The notes under the pieces were generated by a model. That model saw nothing but the letters and a program-made list of their open reading frames with translations. It did not search any database and had not been told where the DNA came from. Positions 1 to 10,173 of a stretch of DNA of 55,357 nt are shown one piece after another (positions within the stretch are counted from its first letter, which is position 1; each line of letters starts with the position of its first letter). The translations under genes were made by a program, and so were the position numbers. The DNA is from Fusobacteriia bacterium 4572_74. GTDB taxonomy: Bacteria; Fusobacteriota; Fusobacteriia; Fusobacteriales; Fusobacteriaceae. Where the stretch lies: the NCBI GenBank assembly GCA_002084825.1, contig NBMF01000006.1, positions 1 through 55,357 on the forward strand, written 5' to 3'.

Positions 1-122
1 CCATCCTTTAAGTAGATTTTTTGTAGTGAATCAATTCTAACATAAATTTTGGTCTTCCTTTTTATTTTTTGATAATTTACCTACAATTATTATACTCTAA
101 CGACGTTGCATTCAGATTAAAA

Positions 123-147
123 AAAGGAACCCAAGGTTCCTTATAAA
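123..147 (-). terminator. Intrinsic terminator downstream of EamA gene
   Basis: Hairpin GGAACC-CAA/TTG-GGTTCC followed by a T-run on the minus strand. Confidence 0.7.
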
Positions 148-155
148 TAAATAAA

Positions 156-1021
156 TTAAATAAAGAAAAGAGATGCTCCTCCTACAGATATAACAGCCCC
201 TAAAACTTCTATAGGTTTTACCCTTTCCTTGAATATCAATATACAGAATGGTATTATGAGTATTGGACTTGTAGATGAAAGAGTGGAAACTATCCCTGTA
301 CTTGCATTTTTAAGTGCTATAAGCATTGATGTGACTCCCATAAATGGGCCAAAAAACGATCCTATAACTAACCATTTAAGAGCTTTTTTATTTTTTACTC
401 CTTTTTTTACTTCTCCCCATTTTCCCCTTATGGATATAAGGATCATAAAGGCTACCATAGCTACGACTACTCTAATCTGGGTAGCAGCAAGAGGATCATA
501 GGACTCTAGACCTATTTTACTGAAAACCAACCCTAAAGATTGTCCTAAAACTCCACCTATAGCACACAGAATACCTTTTGTTGGGAATTTTTTTTTTTTT
601 CTCCACTTCCATTTCCATAAAACATTACTAAAAATATTCCTCCTACAGTAAGAAAAACTGCTAGTCCTTCTTTAAAACTTAAGGTTTCTCCGATTAAAAT
701 CCATGCTGAAAGTGCAGTCACCACAGGTACTGCAGTCATTATTAAGGTAGTTATACGAGCTCCTAATAGAACAAAGGATTCAAACATAAATAGATCACCT
801 AAAAACATTCCTATAAAGCCAGATATCCCTAAAAATGTATATTCTTTTAAACTGGCATCTGTCGGGAAAGGCAGGCCCCTCATATATAAAGAGGTAATAC
901 TTAAAAAAATCATACCTTGTATAAGTCTCATAATGTTTACCGTAAGAGACCCTACTTTTTTACCAGCTATTTCAAAGGAAATAGATGCTCCTACCATTCC
1001 AAATGCTGCTACTAATGCCAT
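156..1021 (-). pseudogene. EamA/DMT family transporter split into two ORFs by a frameshift at a 13-nt A tract
   Basis: ORFs 557..1021 and 156..530 are the two EamA halves; the second-half frame (FPTKGILCAIGGVLGQSLGLVFSKIGL) is open immediately after the homopolymer at 588-600. Confidence 0.8.
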
Positions 1022-1351
1022 TGTTTCCCCTAAATATTTAAATCTAATCCCCTCCTATAATATATTATTTATCAAATTATAGTATCTGTAGGAGTTTAAA
1101 GTCAACATATATTAAATTAAATGCAATCTAATTTTCTATCTTCCCTTATATGACATAGCCTATTTAAAAATAATAATTATCTTTATATTTTAAAATTATA
1201 CTCATTATCTTGTGTTACTTTTATGTTTATTAAAAAGTGTGTTGCTGTATAATCATTTCAAGTCGACCACTTGAAATAAAAAAATACCTTTTTTTATGAA
1301 AAAACGATATAATGTAGTTACCACAATAAACATTAAAAGGAGAGTATTTGT

Positions 1352-2200
1352 ATGGAGATAATTACTTTAGTTGAAAATTTAGTTTATAAAGCAAATTTAA
1401 AAGCAGAGCATGGGTTATCATTTTTAATTAAGACAGGAGATTGTAAAATATTATTTGATACTGGGCAAACAGGAATAGTTCTTGAAAATGCAAAATTGAT
1501 GGGAGAAGATTTAAAAGACGTAGACTTTATAATATTAAGCCATGGTCATTATGATCATACAGGTGGACTAGAAAAAATTTTAGAAGTTAATAAGACAGCA
1601 AAAATAATTATGAAAAAAAATGCCCTTCAACAAAAATATTCAAGTAGTACTGGACATATTAGGGAAATAGGTTTTAAACTGAGGAATAAATACAAAAATT
1701 ATCCCAATGAATTTTTATTTCTTGAAGAAGATTATATATTGAATGAAAATATCAAAGTTATTACAGAAATAAGTGAATATACAGATTTTGAAAAAGTTGA
1801 ACAAAATTTATTTGTTAAAGATAGTGATAATTATGTGGTGGATAAATTTCAGGATGAACTATTTTTAATTATAGAAAAAGATAAAAAACTAAATATTATT
1901 ACCGGATGTTCACACAATGGAATTATAAATATTTTAAAATCAGCTATGAATAAAACAAGAATATATAATATAAATTTAGCCCTAGGTGGAATGCACCTAA
2001 GTGGAATAAAACTAAACGAAAAATTCCTTCAAGAAAAAAATAATGAAAAAATAAAAAAAACAATTGAAGAGTTAAAAAAAATAAACATAGATAAAATTTA
2101 TACAAATCATTGTACAGGTATAGATGGTTTTATAAAATTAAAAAATGCAATGGGGAATAAAATTTTTTATAGTTATACAGGAAGTAAAATAAGAATATAG
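1352..2200 (+). CDS. MBL-fold metallo-hydrolase
   Basis: Motif SHGHYDHTGG, C-terminal GGMHL and TNHCTG; RBS AGGAGAG upstream. Confidence 0.85.
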   Translation: MEIITLVENLVYKANLKAEHGLSFLIKTGDCKILFDTGQTGIVLENAKLMGEDLKDVDFIILSHGHYDHTGGLEKILEVNKTAKIIMKKNALQQKYSSSTGHIREIGFKLRNKYKNYPNEFLFLEEDYILNENIKVITEISEYTDFEKVEQNLFVKDSDNYVVDKFQDELFLIIEKDKKLNIITGCSHNGIINILKSAMNKTRIYNINLALGGMHLSGIKLNEKFLQEKNNEKIKKTIEELKKINIDKIYTNHCTGIDGFIKLKNAMGNKIFYSYTGSKIRI

Positions 2201-2639
2201 TAGAGGTAAATAAAAAATGGAGGTTAATTTTTTGATACTTTATACTACTTTTAGAATAAACTACATTGATGTCTACTTTTCAGGTATTTATGTAAAAAAA
2301 TTATTATTTTGAAGAGCATAATGGAAAGATATTTTATCATAAGCTATCTAGAACCTACAATAAATTTTTAGAGAGATAATAAAAAATATCATATGAAAAT
2401 AGAGATAATAGAAAAAAAGTAAGGTAAAATGATCAAATTATATAAATTACTTAGTTATTGATGCCTATTTTAGATTTTAAAAAAAAGATTAATTTTTAAA
2501 ACCTATTATATACATATAGTTCTAATATATTAAAAATGAGAAGCAATAATTAAAGGGATTATCGCTCCTCATTTTATAGAAGTTTTATATTAATTTTTAA
2601 AGTTTACACAAAACTTGCAACAGCCCCTAACAAACTTGG

Positions 2640-3284
2640 TTATAATTTTTTATGACAGAACCACCAATCAAAACATGTAATAGTTTTGTCTTCTAAACGT
2701 TTTTTAGCATTGCCTTCAGTAGTTGCAGGTGAGACAATTACATTTGAACCAATCAAATCATTATTTGGCCAGTTAGCAGGTGTTGCTACACCATTTGTAT
2801 CAGAAGTTTGAAGAGCTTTGACAGATCTCAAAACTTCATCCATATTTCTACCAATTTCTTGTGGATAATACATAATTAGCCTAACTTTTCCTTCTGGATC
2901 AATAATAAATACGGCTCTAACAGTATTAGTACCTTTCCCTGGATGTAACATTCCTAGTTTATTAGCAATGGTATCATTTCCAGCAATTATAGGAAATTTT
3001 ATCTCCACTTTCAAATTTTCTTTAATCCATTCTACCCACTTAATATGAGAAAAAACTTGATCAATAGACATCCCAATAAGTGCACAGTTTAATTTTTCTA
3101 ACTCTTCTTGAATATTTTGAAATCCAACAAATTCAGTGGTACAAACTGGTGTGAAATCAGCAGGATGACTAAATAGTACAAACCATGATCCCTTTAAATC
3201 GTTTGGTAAGTTTAATGGTCCATGTGTAGTTTGGACCTCTAATTCAGGGAACCTGTCTCCTAATAATGGCATGTTATTTTCCAT
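2640..3284 (-). CDS. Peroxiredoxin, AhpC/TSA (Prx6-like)
   Basis: [13 protein letters not shown] motif; start set at MENNMPLL because GGAGGT lies just upstream (ORF track starts 11 codons earlier). Confidence 0.88.
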   Translation of the reverse strand: MENNMPLLGDRFPELEVQTTHGPLNLPNDLKGSWFVLFSHPADFTPVCTTEFVGFQNIQEELEKLNCALIGMSIDQVFSHIKWVEWIKENLKVEIKFPIIAGNDTIANKLGMLHPGKGTNTVRAVFIIDPEGKVRLIMYYPQEIGRNMDEVLRSVKALQTSDTNGVATPANWPNNDLIGSNVIVSPATTEGNAKKRLEDKTITCFDWWFCHKKL

Positions 3285-3444
3285 AATATTACCTCCTAAA
3301 TTTTTTTTATTACTCATTATATTAATACCTTATAATATATATTAAGTCAATTTAAAAAAATATGTGGATGGTATCAAGTTGTTGTAGATAGTTGGTATTC
3401 TTTTTAAGGTTTTATAAATAGAACTCAAAATTAAATAAATCGAG

Positions 3445-4191
3445 TTAGAGATTAAATAATATCACCCCTTTAACATCTTTTAATCTTATTTTTGTATTAT
3501 CAATAATTATCTTTCCCCCAAAAAAATTATATTTTATTTTACCATAAATTACTTTTAGTTTTTGTTTATCGATATAGTATATCTTATAAAAAATTCCTTT
3601 TTTTAATCTGTATTTAGATATTTTTTTCTGATTCCATAGATAATCTAAATAATTTAAATAGACTAAAGCTTTATCTTTTAGAGATTTTTCATAAAAATCA
3701 ATGATATTTTCAATATCTATATTTTTATAATTATTTATATATTTATCTTTATGAGAGTGAATATCATAAGTTGTTTCCAAAATTTTAAGTTGAGATAGAG
3801 TATAAAATTTTGTGGGCAGTAAGCTGCTTTTTTGGTTATTACACCTTTTACAGAGGAGAACTGCGTTATACCTATCGCCTATTTTTAAACCATACCCTAG
3901 AGATAGGGGCATATGATGATCGATTTGTAAATTTTTTTTACTTCCACAATTAAAACATCGGTGTTCAAACAGATGTTTTATCCATTGATTATCAGCATAT
4001 GTAAAATTTGAATCTATAATTTTATGTCTTTCGTATCGTTTTCCTTTAATTTTAAATATTTTATTAATTCTTTTTTCAGTAACACTAAAAGAGATTCTAC
4101 TTTTAAAATCTCCTTTAATTATTCTGTATGCAACCTCTTCTTTTCTTTTAATAAGTTCATCTATCCCATAAGGTTTCCCCCTTATATAAAT
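3445..4191 (-). pseudogene. HNH endonuclease; open frame extends well upstream of the tracked ORF but lacks an in-frame start
   Basis: Conceptual frame reads ...HRCFNCGSKKNLQIDHHMPLSLGYGLKIGDRYNAVLLCKRCNNQKS..., HNH with two CxxC pairs; ATG at 4167-4169 after GGGGG is one base out of frame. Confidence 0.65.
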
Positions 4192-4847
4192 TTATATCCA
4201 TTTTTTTTCAACCATCTACGGTAAAATTTTGGATTTTCTATATATTCCCCTATATATTTCCAATATTCCTTAGAATGATTAGGGTGTTTTAAGTGTCCTA
4301 GTTCATGCACCACCAAATATTCAATTACATCCAAGGGAACTTTTATAAGATTGAGGTTGAAAGTAATAGTCCCGTTAGAATAGCAAATTCCCCAGGCAGA
4401 TTTTAATGGTTTAATCTTTATTTTTTTAGGATAAAGTTCCATAAGTTCAGTATATTTTTCAAGGTATGCTTCTAAAATTATTTTTATTTTTTGTCGATAC
4501 CACCCATTTAATGCGAAATCAAATTCTTTAGAGTTATTGCAAATTATATCTTTTTTTCCTATCTTTATTTCAAATTTAGATTTTTCTATTTTTCAAGGAT
4601 AGAGTTCACCAAGATAATAGATCCCTAAAACATCAGATACAGAGGAATATTTTTCTAACTTATCCTCTATCCATAAATATTTTCTTTCTATTAATTTTAA
4701 CCCGTAGGAGTAAGAGACTCTCATAGGAATACTTAAAATGATCTCTAGAGATGGCTTTACTTGAAGAGAAATATTTTTCTTTTTTTTCTTAAGTATAATA
4801 ACTTCTCGTTCTTTATTCCCAATAGTTATCTTATATCTCTTTATCAT
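4182..4847 (-). pseudogene. YgjP-like (M48-type/DUF45) metallopeptidase interrupted by an in-frame TGA
   Basis: ORFs 4593..4847 and 4182..4442 are in the same frame; joined protein is ...YYLGELYP*KIEKSKFEIKIGKK...VVHELGHLKHPNHS...; HELGH zinc motif. Confidence 0.8.
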
Positions 4848-5431
4848 TTTTTCCCTACGAGTAAGAATAATGGGTATTTTTTATCATTTTTTTCCATAAT
4901 AAAAATATTTTTAACTACTTTTATCTCTTTAAATCCTGCTTCTTTAAAAATTTTTTCTAAAAATTCATTTGAGAATCCCAAGGCATAAACTCCGTCAAGT
5001 GAATTGTGAAATGAACCATCTTCTTTCATGAGGTCTGCAATAGCTATCATTCCATGAGGATTTAAAGAATCATATAATTTTTTTGCTAGTTTAGTTATAT
5101 TTTCGATATGGTGCATAACCATAGAACTCATAATCAAGTCAAAAGTTGATGTAATTTCAAATATTCCTGTAAGTTCTGTGGTTAAATTTTTATAATTCTT
5201 TCCTTTTTCTTTTAAAATATCTAACATATTAGGAGATAAATCTATTCCATGGATTGCTCCAACCTTTTCTATTAAAGGGAAAATTAGTAGTCCAGTACCA
5301 CATCCAAAGTCTAAAACATTCATATTTTTATTTAATTTTATATTAGTTTTTATTGATTTAGCAATTGCATTGCCACGTTCTATCTTTGACTCTACATCCC
5401 AATTTTTTGCACGTTCATTAAAATCACTCAT
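4844..5431 (-). CDS. Class I SAM-dependent methyltransferase
   Basis: VLDFGCGTGLL motif I, GIDLSPNML. Confidence 0.9.
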   Translation of the reverse strand: MSDFNERAKNWDVESKIERGNAIAKSIKTNIKLNKNMNVLDFGCGTGLLIFPLIEKVGAIHGIDLSPNMLDILKEKGKNYKNLTTELTGIFEITSTFDLIMSSMVMHHIENITKLAKKLYDSLNPHGMIAIADLMKEDGSFHNSLDGVYALGFSNEFLEKIFKEAGFKEIKVVKNIFIMEKNDKKYPLFLLVGKK

Positions 5432-5518
5432 ATTTACTCCTCCTAATTATTTTTTTAATATATTATACAATAAAAAAGCTATAAACAAAATCATTTGCTT
5501 ATAGCTTTAAATTTTATA

Positions 5519-7045
5519 TTATGAAATTTCTAATTCCGCCTCTGTTATTTTTGTATTTCTATCTTCAGTTCTTATATCATCCCAAAGTTCAAAATCACCT
5601 TTAATTCCAATTGCATTAGGATTGAAATCCCAATTATCTTGAGTTCCATTTTCCATTCTAGTTTTGTAATCTTTTAAACATAATATAGTTGGTTTAAACA
5701 TAATTAAGATTCCTATTATATTAACCCATGCCATCATTCCTACACCAATATCTCCTAATGTCCAAGCTAGACCCCCAGATATAATTGTACCTAAAAACGT
5801 AAATACTAAAAATACTATATTTAATAACGTTCTAATCTTTTTACCTGAAGCTGATTCTCCAAATAGATAGATTATAGCGGTGTCTCCGTTCCAGAAATAT
5901 GCTAAGATTGTTGTGAATGCAAAGAACATGATAGCTATTGCTACGATATAAGCTCCATAACCAATACCAGTATCCAATGCGACAGTTGTATTAAGAGAAC
6001 CAATAGTAGAGGCTGTCATCTGAGCAGTAGATCCAAATCCTGAATATATCTCTTTTCCAGTAGGACTGAAAACTTTGTATGCACCAGTGATAATAATCAT
6101 CAATGCAGTTGCTGTACATACGAATATAGAATCTATATATATAGAAAAAGCTTGTATCAATCCTTGTTTTGCAGGATGTGAAGTTTCAGCGGCTGCAGCA
6201 GATGCAGGGCCAGTACCTTGTCCAGCTTCATTAGAATAGATTCCTCTTTTAACACCCCACATAACAGCAGCACCCACGATCCCAGCAAAGGCTTTTTGTT
6301 GACCAAATGCAGATTTAATGATTAATGCCAATGATGGAATAATATCTCCAACATTTAGAGCTAGAACTATAAGAGCTATTATAATATAAGCTATAGCCAT
6401 AAATGGGACTACTATACTAGCAAATTTAGCTACCCTTTTAGCACCACCAAATATAATTATGGCTAACAATGCAACTATCGCTAATCCAGTTACCCATGTA
6501 GGGATAGCAATAGCTGTTTTTATAGATCCTGCAATTACATTAGCTTGTACAGAAGGCATAAATAATGACATACTAACTACAGTTACAATAGCAAATAAGT
6601 TACCATACCAAGCTTTACCACCTAATAAACCTTTTTTAAAATAGTAAGCTGGCCCTCCTCTATATCCACCCTCAAATTTTTCTTTATATAATTGACCCAA
6701 CGTAGATTCAACGTATGATGAAGCTGCACCTAGAAGTGAGATAATCCATAACCAAAAGATAGATCCTGGTCCTCCCAAAGCAATGGCTGTAGCAACCCCT
6801 GCAATATTACCAGTTCCTACTCTTCCAGAAACTGACATACACATTGCCTCAAATCCACTTATTGAATTTTTAGATCTTTCTCCCTGTTTAACATCTTTAC
6901 CCAATAATAATCTTATCATCTCTTTGATCATTGAAAATTGTGACCCTTTAATCTTTATAGTGAAAAAAAGCCCTGCCCCTAGGCAAAGGTAGACAAGTAG
7001 TGGTGACCAAATAATACCATTTAATAGATTAATAAAACTTTCCAT
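5519..7045 (-). CDS. Sodium:alanine/glycine symporter, AGCS family
   Basis: GRVGTGNIAGVATAIALGGPGSIFWLW and SNEAGQGTGPASAAAAETSHPAKQG signatures. Confidence 0.93.
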   Translation of the reverse strand: MESFINLLNGIIWSPLLVYLCLGAGLFFTIKIKGSQFSMIKEMIRLLLGKDVKQGERSKNSISGFEAMCMSVSGRVGTGNIAGVATAIALGGPGSIFWLWIISLLGAASSYVESTLGQLYKEKFEGGYRGGPAYYFKKGLLGGKAWYGNLFAIVTVVSMSLFMPSVQANVIAGSIKTAIAIPTWVTGLAIVALLAIIIFGGAKRVAKFASIVVPFMAIAYIIIALIVLALNVGDIIPSLALIIKSAFGQQKAFAGIVGAAVMWGVKRGIYSNEAGQGTGPASAAAAETSHPAKQGLIQAFSIYIDSIFVCTATALMIIITGAYKVFSPTGKEIYSGFGSTAQMTASTIGSLNTTVALDTGIGYGAYIVAIAIMFFAFTTILAYFWNGDTAIIYLFGESASGKKIRTLLNIVFLVFTFLGTIISGGLAWTLGDIGVGMMAWVNIIGILIMFKPTILCLKDYKTRMENGTQDNWDFNPNAIGIKGDFELWDDIRTEDRNTKITEAELEIS

Positions 7046-7253
7046 AAAATACCTCCATTTAAATATAAAATAATTGAAATAAAATTTTTTATCTTTTAAT
7101 ATTAAATAAGAGTATCATCATAATAAATAAGTGTCAATTCGATAAATAAACGTTTTATTTGTTTTTTAGGTCATTTTATGTATAAGCCGTTTAAATTTGT
7201 GAAAAAATTATTTTATTTGTTTGTTTATATAAAATAGAAGTGTATTTGAAGTA

Positions 7254-7287
7254 AAAAAATTCCTTATTAATGAATAAGGAATTTTTT
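7254..7287. terminator. Perfect 15-bp hairpin, bidirectional terminator
   Basis: AAAAAATTCCTTATT-AATG-AATAAGGAATTTTTT. Confidence 0.75.
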
Positions 7288-7321
7288 GAACGTTTACAGT
7301 ACATTCAGTACATATATGCTG

Positions 7322-7351
7322 TTGACATAATGTATATATATACGTTATAAT
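7322..7351 (+). promoter_or_regulatory. Near-consensus sigma-70 promoter without a downstream ORF on this strand
   Basis: TTGACA - 18 nt - TATAAT. Confidence 0.6.
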
Positions 7352-7478
7352 GGTTTGAACAACAACAACAAATGTACGCTAAACAAGTAATGTTTGTTGC
7401 AACTGTAATTAATAAGTTATAAAAAGTGAATTAAATAACAGTGTTTCTAAATCATTTTGTTTTTTTAAAAAACAAAAA

Positions 7479-9947
7479 TTAACTATTTTTTAACTGTTTT
7501 TTAATTAAACCCTCGCTTTTTATTACGATTTCATCAATCTCTAAATCTTTGGGATATAGAGGAGGAAGAAATGTAAGATCAACATCTGTAGATTTAGGGA
7601 ATTTGCTCCCAATAGGCATAGATTTATAAGCTCCGTCGATAACAAATGGCTGAATTGGTATATTTAGAGTTTTGCTTAATATAGCAAAAGCTTTTTTAAA
7701 TTCTGTCATCTCTCCATCTCTGCTTCTAGCCCCTTCAGGAAATATAACTAGGTTTTTCCCTTGACGAAGAACCATAGCAGCAGCTTGTAAAGTTTTACTT
7801 AAGTTATTGTCTACATCTAAAAGAATTATATTCCCATGGTCAGCACCCCATTTTTTGAATGAACCTTTAAAATGTTTAGATACAGCTAAGTAATAGGTGT
7901 CTTTTAAAATTTTCTTATTTAAAGCATTGATTAAGATAAAGGCATCTAACATACTTTGGTGATTCCCTATGAAGATTGCTGGTTGATTAATTATATTTTC
8001 TAAACCACTTTTATTTATTTTAATATATCCCTTAAAAAATGGAGTTAAAATAAATTTTGTAAATTTCAAGGATACACTGGATTTAGGAATAAAGACATCG
8101 ATATCCTTATTTAATATTTTAGACCAGTTATTTTCTTTTTCTGTTATATTTACACCTTTATCATGTAAAAATTTAGATAGGTCATATAGAGTCGGATACT
8201 GTGAAAGTTCTTCTTCCATAATGGTAATATTAAATGTATTTTCTACAAATGATAATAATTCTACAAAATCCAAAGAATCCATACCTAGATCTAATTCAAA
8301 ATGATCTTTTGGTGTAGAAGATATTCCTTTTAAATTTTCTATGAATTTTTTCAATATTAGATATTCTTCTATAGTTGGCTCTGCAATTTTTTCTATGACT
8401 CTTTTTTTCTCCTCTAATAGATCTTTTAACTTAAATCTTCTAAGTTTTCCAAGTCTTGTTTTAGGCAGTTCCTCCTGCACGATCTTGATATCTAATATTT
8501 TTCTATAATTAGGAGCTTCGATATTATATGGATCTACAACATTCCATTTTATAGCTTCACTTATATTTTTTATTCCCTCTTGCTCAATAACTGAAAAATT
8601 AGGATATACAATTGCAACCAGATGACTTTTATGTTCAGTAATAGCTAATTCAGAAATTAAATTAGTTCTTTTCATAATATTATCTTCTATATCTTGTGGA
8701 TTGATATTCTTACCATTTGGAAGGACAATCATTTCTTTTTTTCTACCTACAATATAAAGGTAAGTATCTCTTATCTCTCCTAAATCTCCAGTATGAAACC
8801 AGCCATCTTTATCTATTACTTCTGCTGTAGCTTTTGGTTTATTATAGTACCCTTTCATTATATTTTTTCCACGGGCAATGATTTCACCATCATCAGCTAT
8901 TTTTAATTCAACTCCTGGGAGTGCTCCACCACAAGAGCCAGGTCTTATATCGCCATATCGGGTAAATGTAAGGATTGGAGATGTTTCCGTAAGACCATAC
9001 CCCTCTAACATTCTAAATCCTAGAGTATTAAAATCTTTGATTATTTGTGGATCTATCTTAGCACCTCCAGAAACCATAACATGCATTTCTCCACCAAATC
9101 CATCTTGTACTTTTTTAAATATCTTTCTACCAAGTTCTATATTATTTGTTTTAGCAACTATTTTAAATAGTGTTCTAGGAATAAAACTTGAATTTATTTT
9201 TTCCATTATTCCCTTATGAAACATTTCCCATAATCTAGGAACTCCTACAAATAATGTAATCTTATATTTCTGTAATGCACCTTTAATAGCGGTAGATGAG
9301 AGATCATCCAAGATGATAACTGTACCTCCGATTTTTATAGGGAGAATCAAATTTCCCATAAGTGGAAGGATATGGTGCATAGGTAAAAGAGCTAAAACTC
9401 GATCAATTTCTCGATATAAACCAACTTTAGCAATATTATCGATATTAGAAAGGAGATTGTCCATAGTGAGCATAACTCCCTTAGGATCTCCAGTAGTACC
9501 AGAGGTGTAAAGGAGTAAGACGGTACTATCTCCCATTGGAGCTTCAATATAATCTTTTTTACCTACGTATTTTTCTGGGACTTTTACTTCGTCTAAGTTG
9601 ATGATAGGGATATTGAGTCCAGATATTTTTAGTGCTTCCACAGCAACTTCTAAATTTTTATTACTGGTGTATAAATATTTTGGTTTTGCATCGGTTAAAA
9701 AATATGCGATTTCAATAGCATTACTTCCTGCATCTACATTTATAGAGATTCCTTTTCTTTCCCAAATAGAAAATATAGCATATGCGATCTCAGGTCGATT
9801 TTCTAAAAATATCAAGACCTTATCCTCTGGATGTTCTAATTTTAACATATTTGAATAATATAAAATTCTTCTCACTAATTCTTTATACGAAATTTCAGTT
9901 CCCTTGTATATAAGGGCTGGTTTGTCTCTTGAAATAATAAATTTCAT
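7479..9947 (-). CDS. Three-domain AMP-dependent acyl synthetase - acyl carrier domain - PlsC-like acyltransferase
   Basis: LLLYTSGTTGDPKGVMLT (AMP-binding), DLGMDSLDFVELL (phosphopantetheine site), GNHQSMLDAF...FPEGARSRDGEM (acyltransferase motifs). Confidence 0.9.
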   Translation of the reverse strand: MKFIISRDKPALIYKGTEISYKELVRRILYYSNMLKLEHPEDKVLIFLENRPEIAYAIFSIWERKGISINVDAGSNAIEIAYFLTDAKPKYLYTSNKNLEVAVEALKISGLNIPIINLDEVKVPEKYVGKKDYIEAPMGDSTVLLLYTSGTTGDPKGVMLTMDNLLSNIDNIAKVGLYREIDRVLALLPMHHILPLMGNLILPIKIGGTVIILDDLSSTAIKGALQKYKITLFVGVPRLWEMFHKGIMEKINSSFIPRTLFKIVAKTNNIELGRKIFKKVQDGFGGEMHVMVSGGAKIDPQIIKDFNTLGFRMLEGYGLTETSPILTFTRYGDIRPGSCGGALPGVELKIADDGEIIARGKNIMKGYYNKPKATAEVIDKDGWFHTGDLGEIRDTYLYIVGRKKEMIVLPNGKNINPQDIEDNIMKRTNLISELAITEHKSHLVAIVYPNFSVIEQEGIKNISEAIKWNVVDPYNIEAPNYRKILDIKIVQEELPKTRLGKLRRFKLKDLLEEKKRVIEKIAEPTIEEYLILKKFIENLKGISSTPKDHFELDLGMDSLDFVELLSFVENTFNITIMEEELSQYPTLYDLSKFLHDKGVNITEKENNWSKILNKDIDVFIPKSSVSLKFTKFILTPFFKGYIKINKSGLENIINQPAIFIGNHQSMLDAFILINALNKKILKDTYYLAVSKHFKGSFKKWGADHGNIILLDVDNNLSKTLQAAAMVLRQGKNLVIFPEGARSRDGEMTEFKKAFAILSKTLNIPIQPFVIDGAYKSMPIGSKFPKSTDVDLTFLPPLYPKDLEIDEIVIKSEGLIKKQLKNS

Positions 9948-10173
9948 GATATTCCTCCTAAATTTTTAATAAACATTTTAAACTATTATACTATATTTAT
10001 TGATGTAAAACAAACATGCTTAAGGAAAAATAAATACAAAGGAATTATTTCCCTTGTTTGTGGATCTAAAGGGAATTAAATATAAAATTTTTTAATTAAT
10101 TTAACAGGAAATTATAAGGAAAGAAGGTATAAACTATTATTCAAATAAAATGATTGATAAGGAGGAGCTGATC

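Noticed and set aside
229-501. Plus-strand ORF opposite the EamA gene
   Set aside because: Antisense to a recognisable transporter, no RBS or family resemblance; the same applies to other antisense ORFs in the track (for example 8878, 18586, 19762, 23437, 27332, 32232, 33468, 40292, 45053, 46748, 51305).
2201-2640. Possible gene remnant (FEEHNGKIFYHKLSRTYNKFLER) in an intergenic region
   Set aside because: Too short, interrupted by stops, and no recognisable family.
4590-4620. TGA in the YgjP-like gene considered as selenocysteine, given a real selenoprotein in the window
   Set aside because: YgjP-like peptidases are not a known Sec family, the position is usually Leu rather than Cys/Sec, and I saw no convincing SECIS-like hairpin after it.
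10036-10057. ACAAAGGAATTATTTCCCTTGT inverted repeat upstream of lon as a heat-shock operator
   Set aside because: Does not match CIRCE or another operator I can name, and has one mismatch; kept only as a note.
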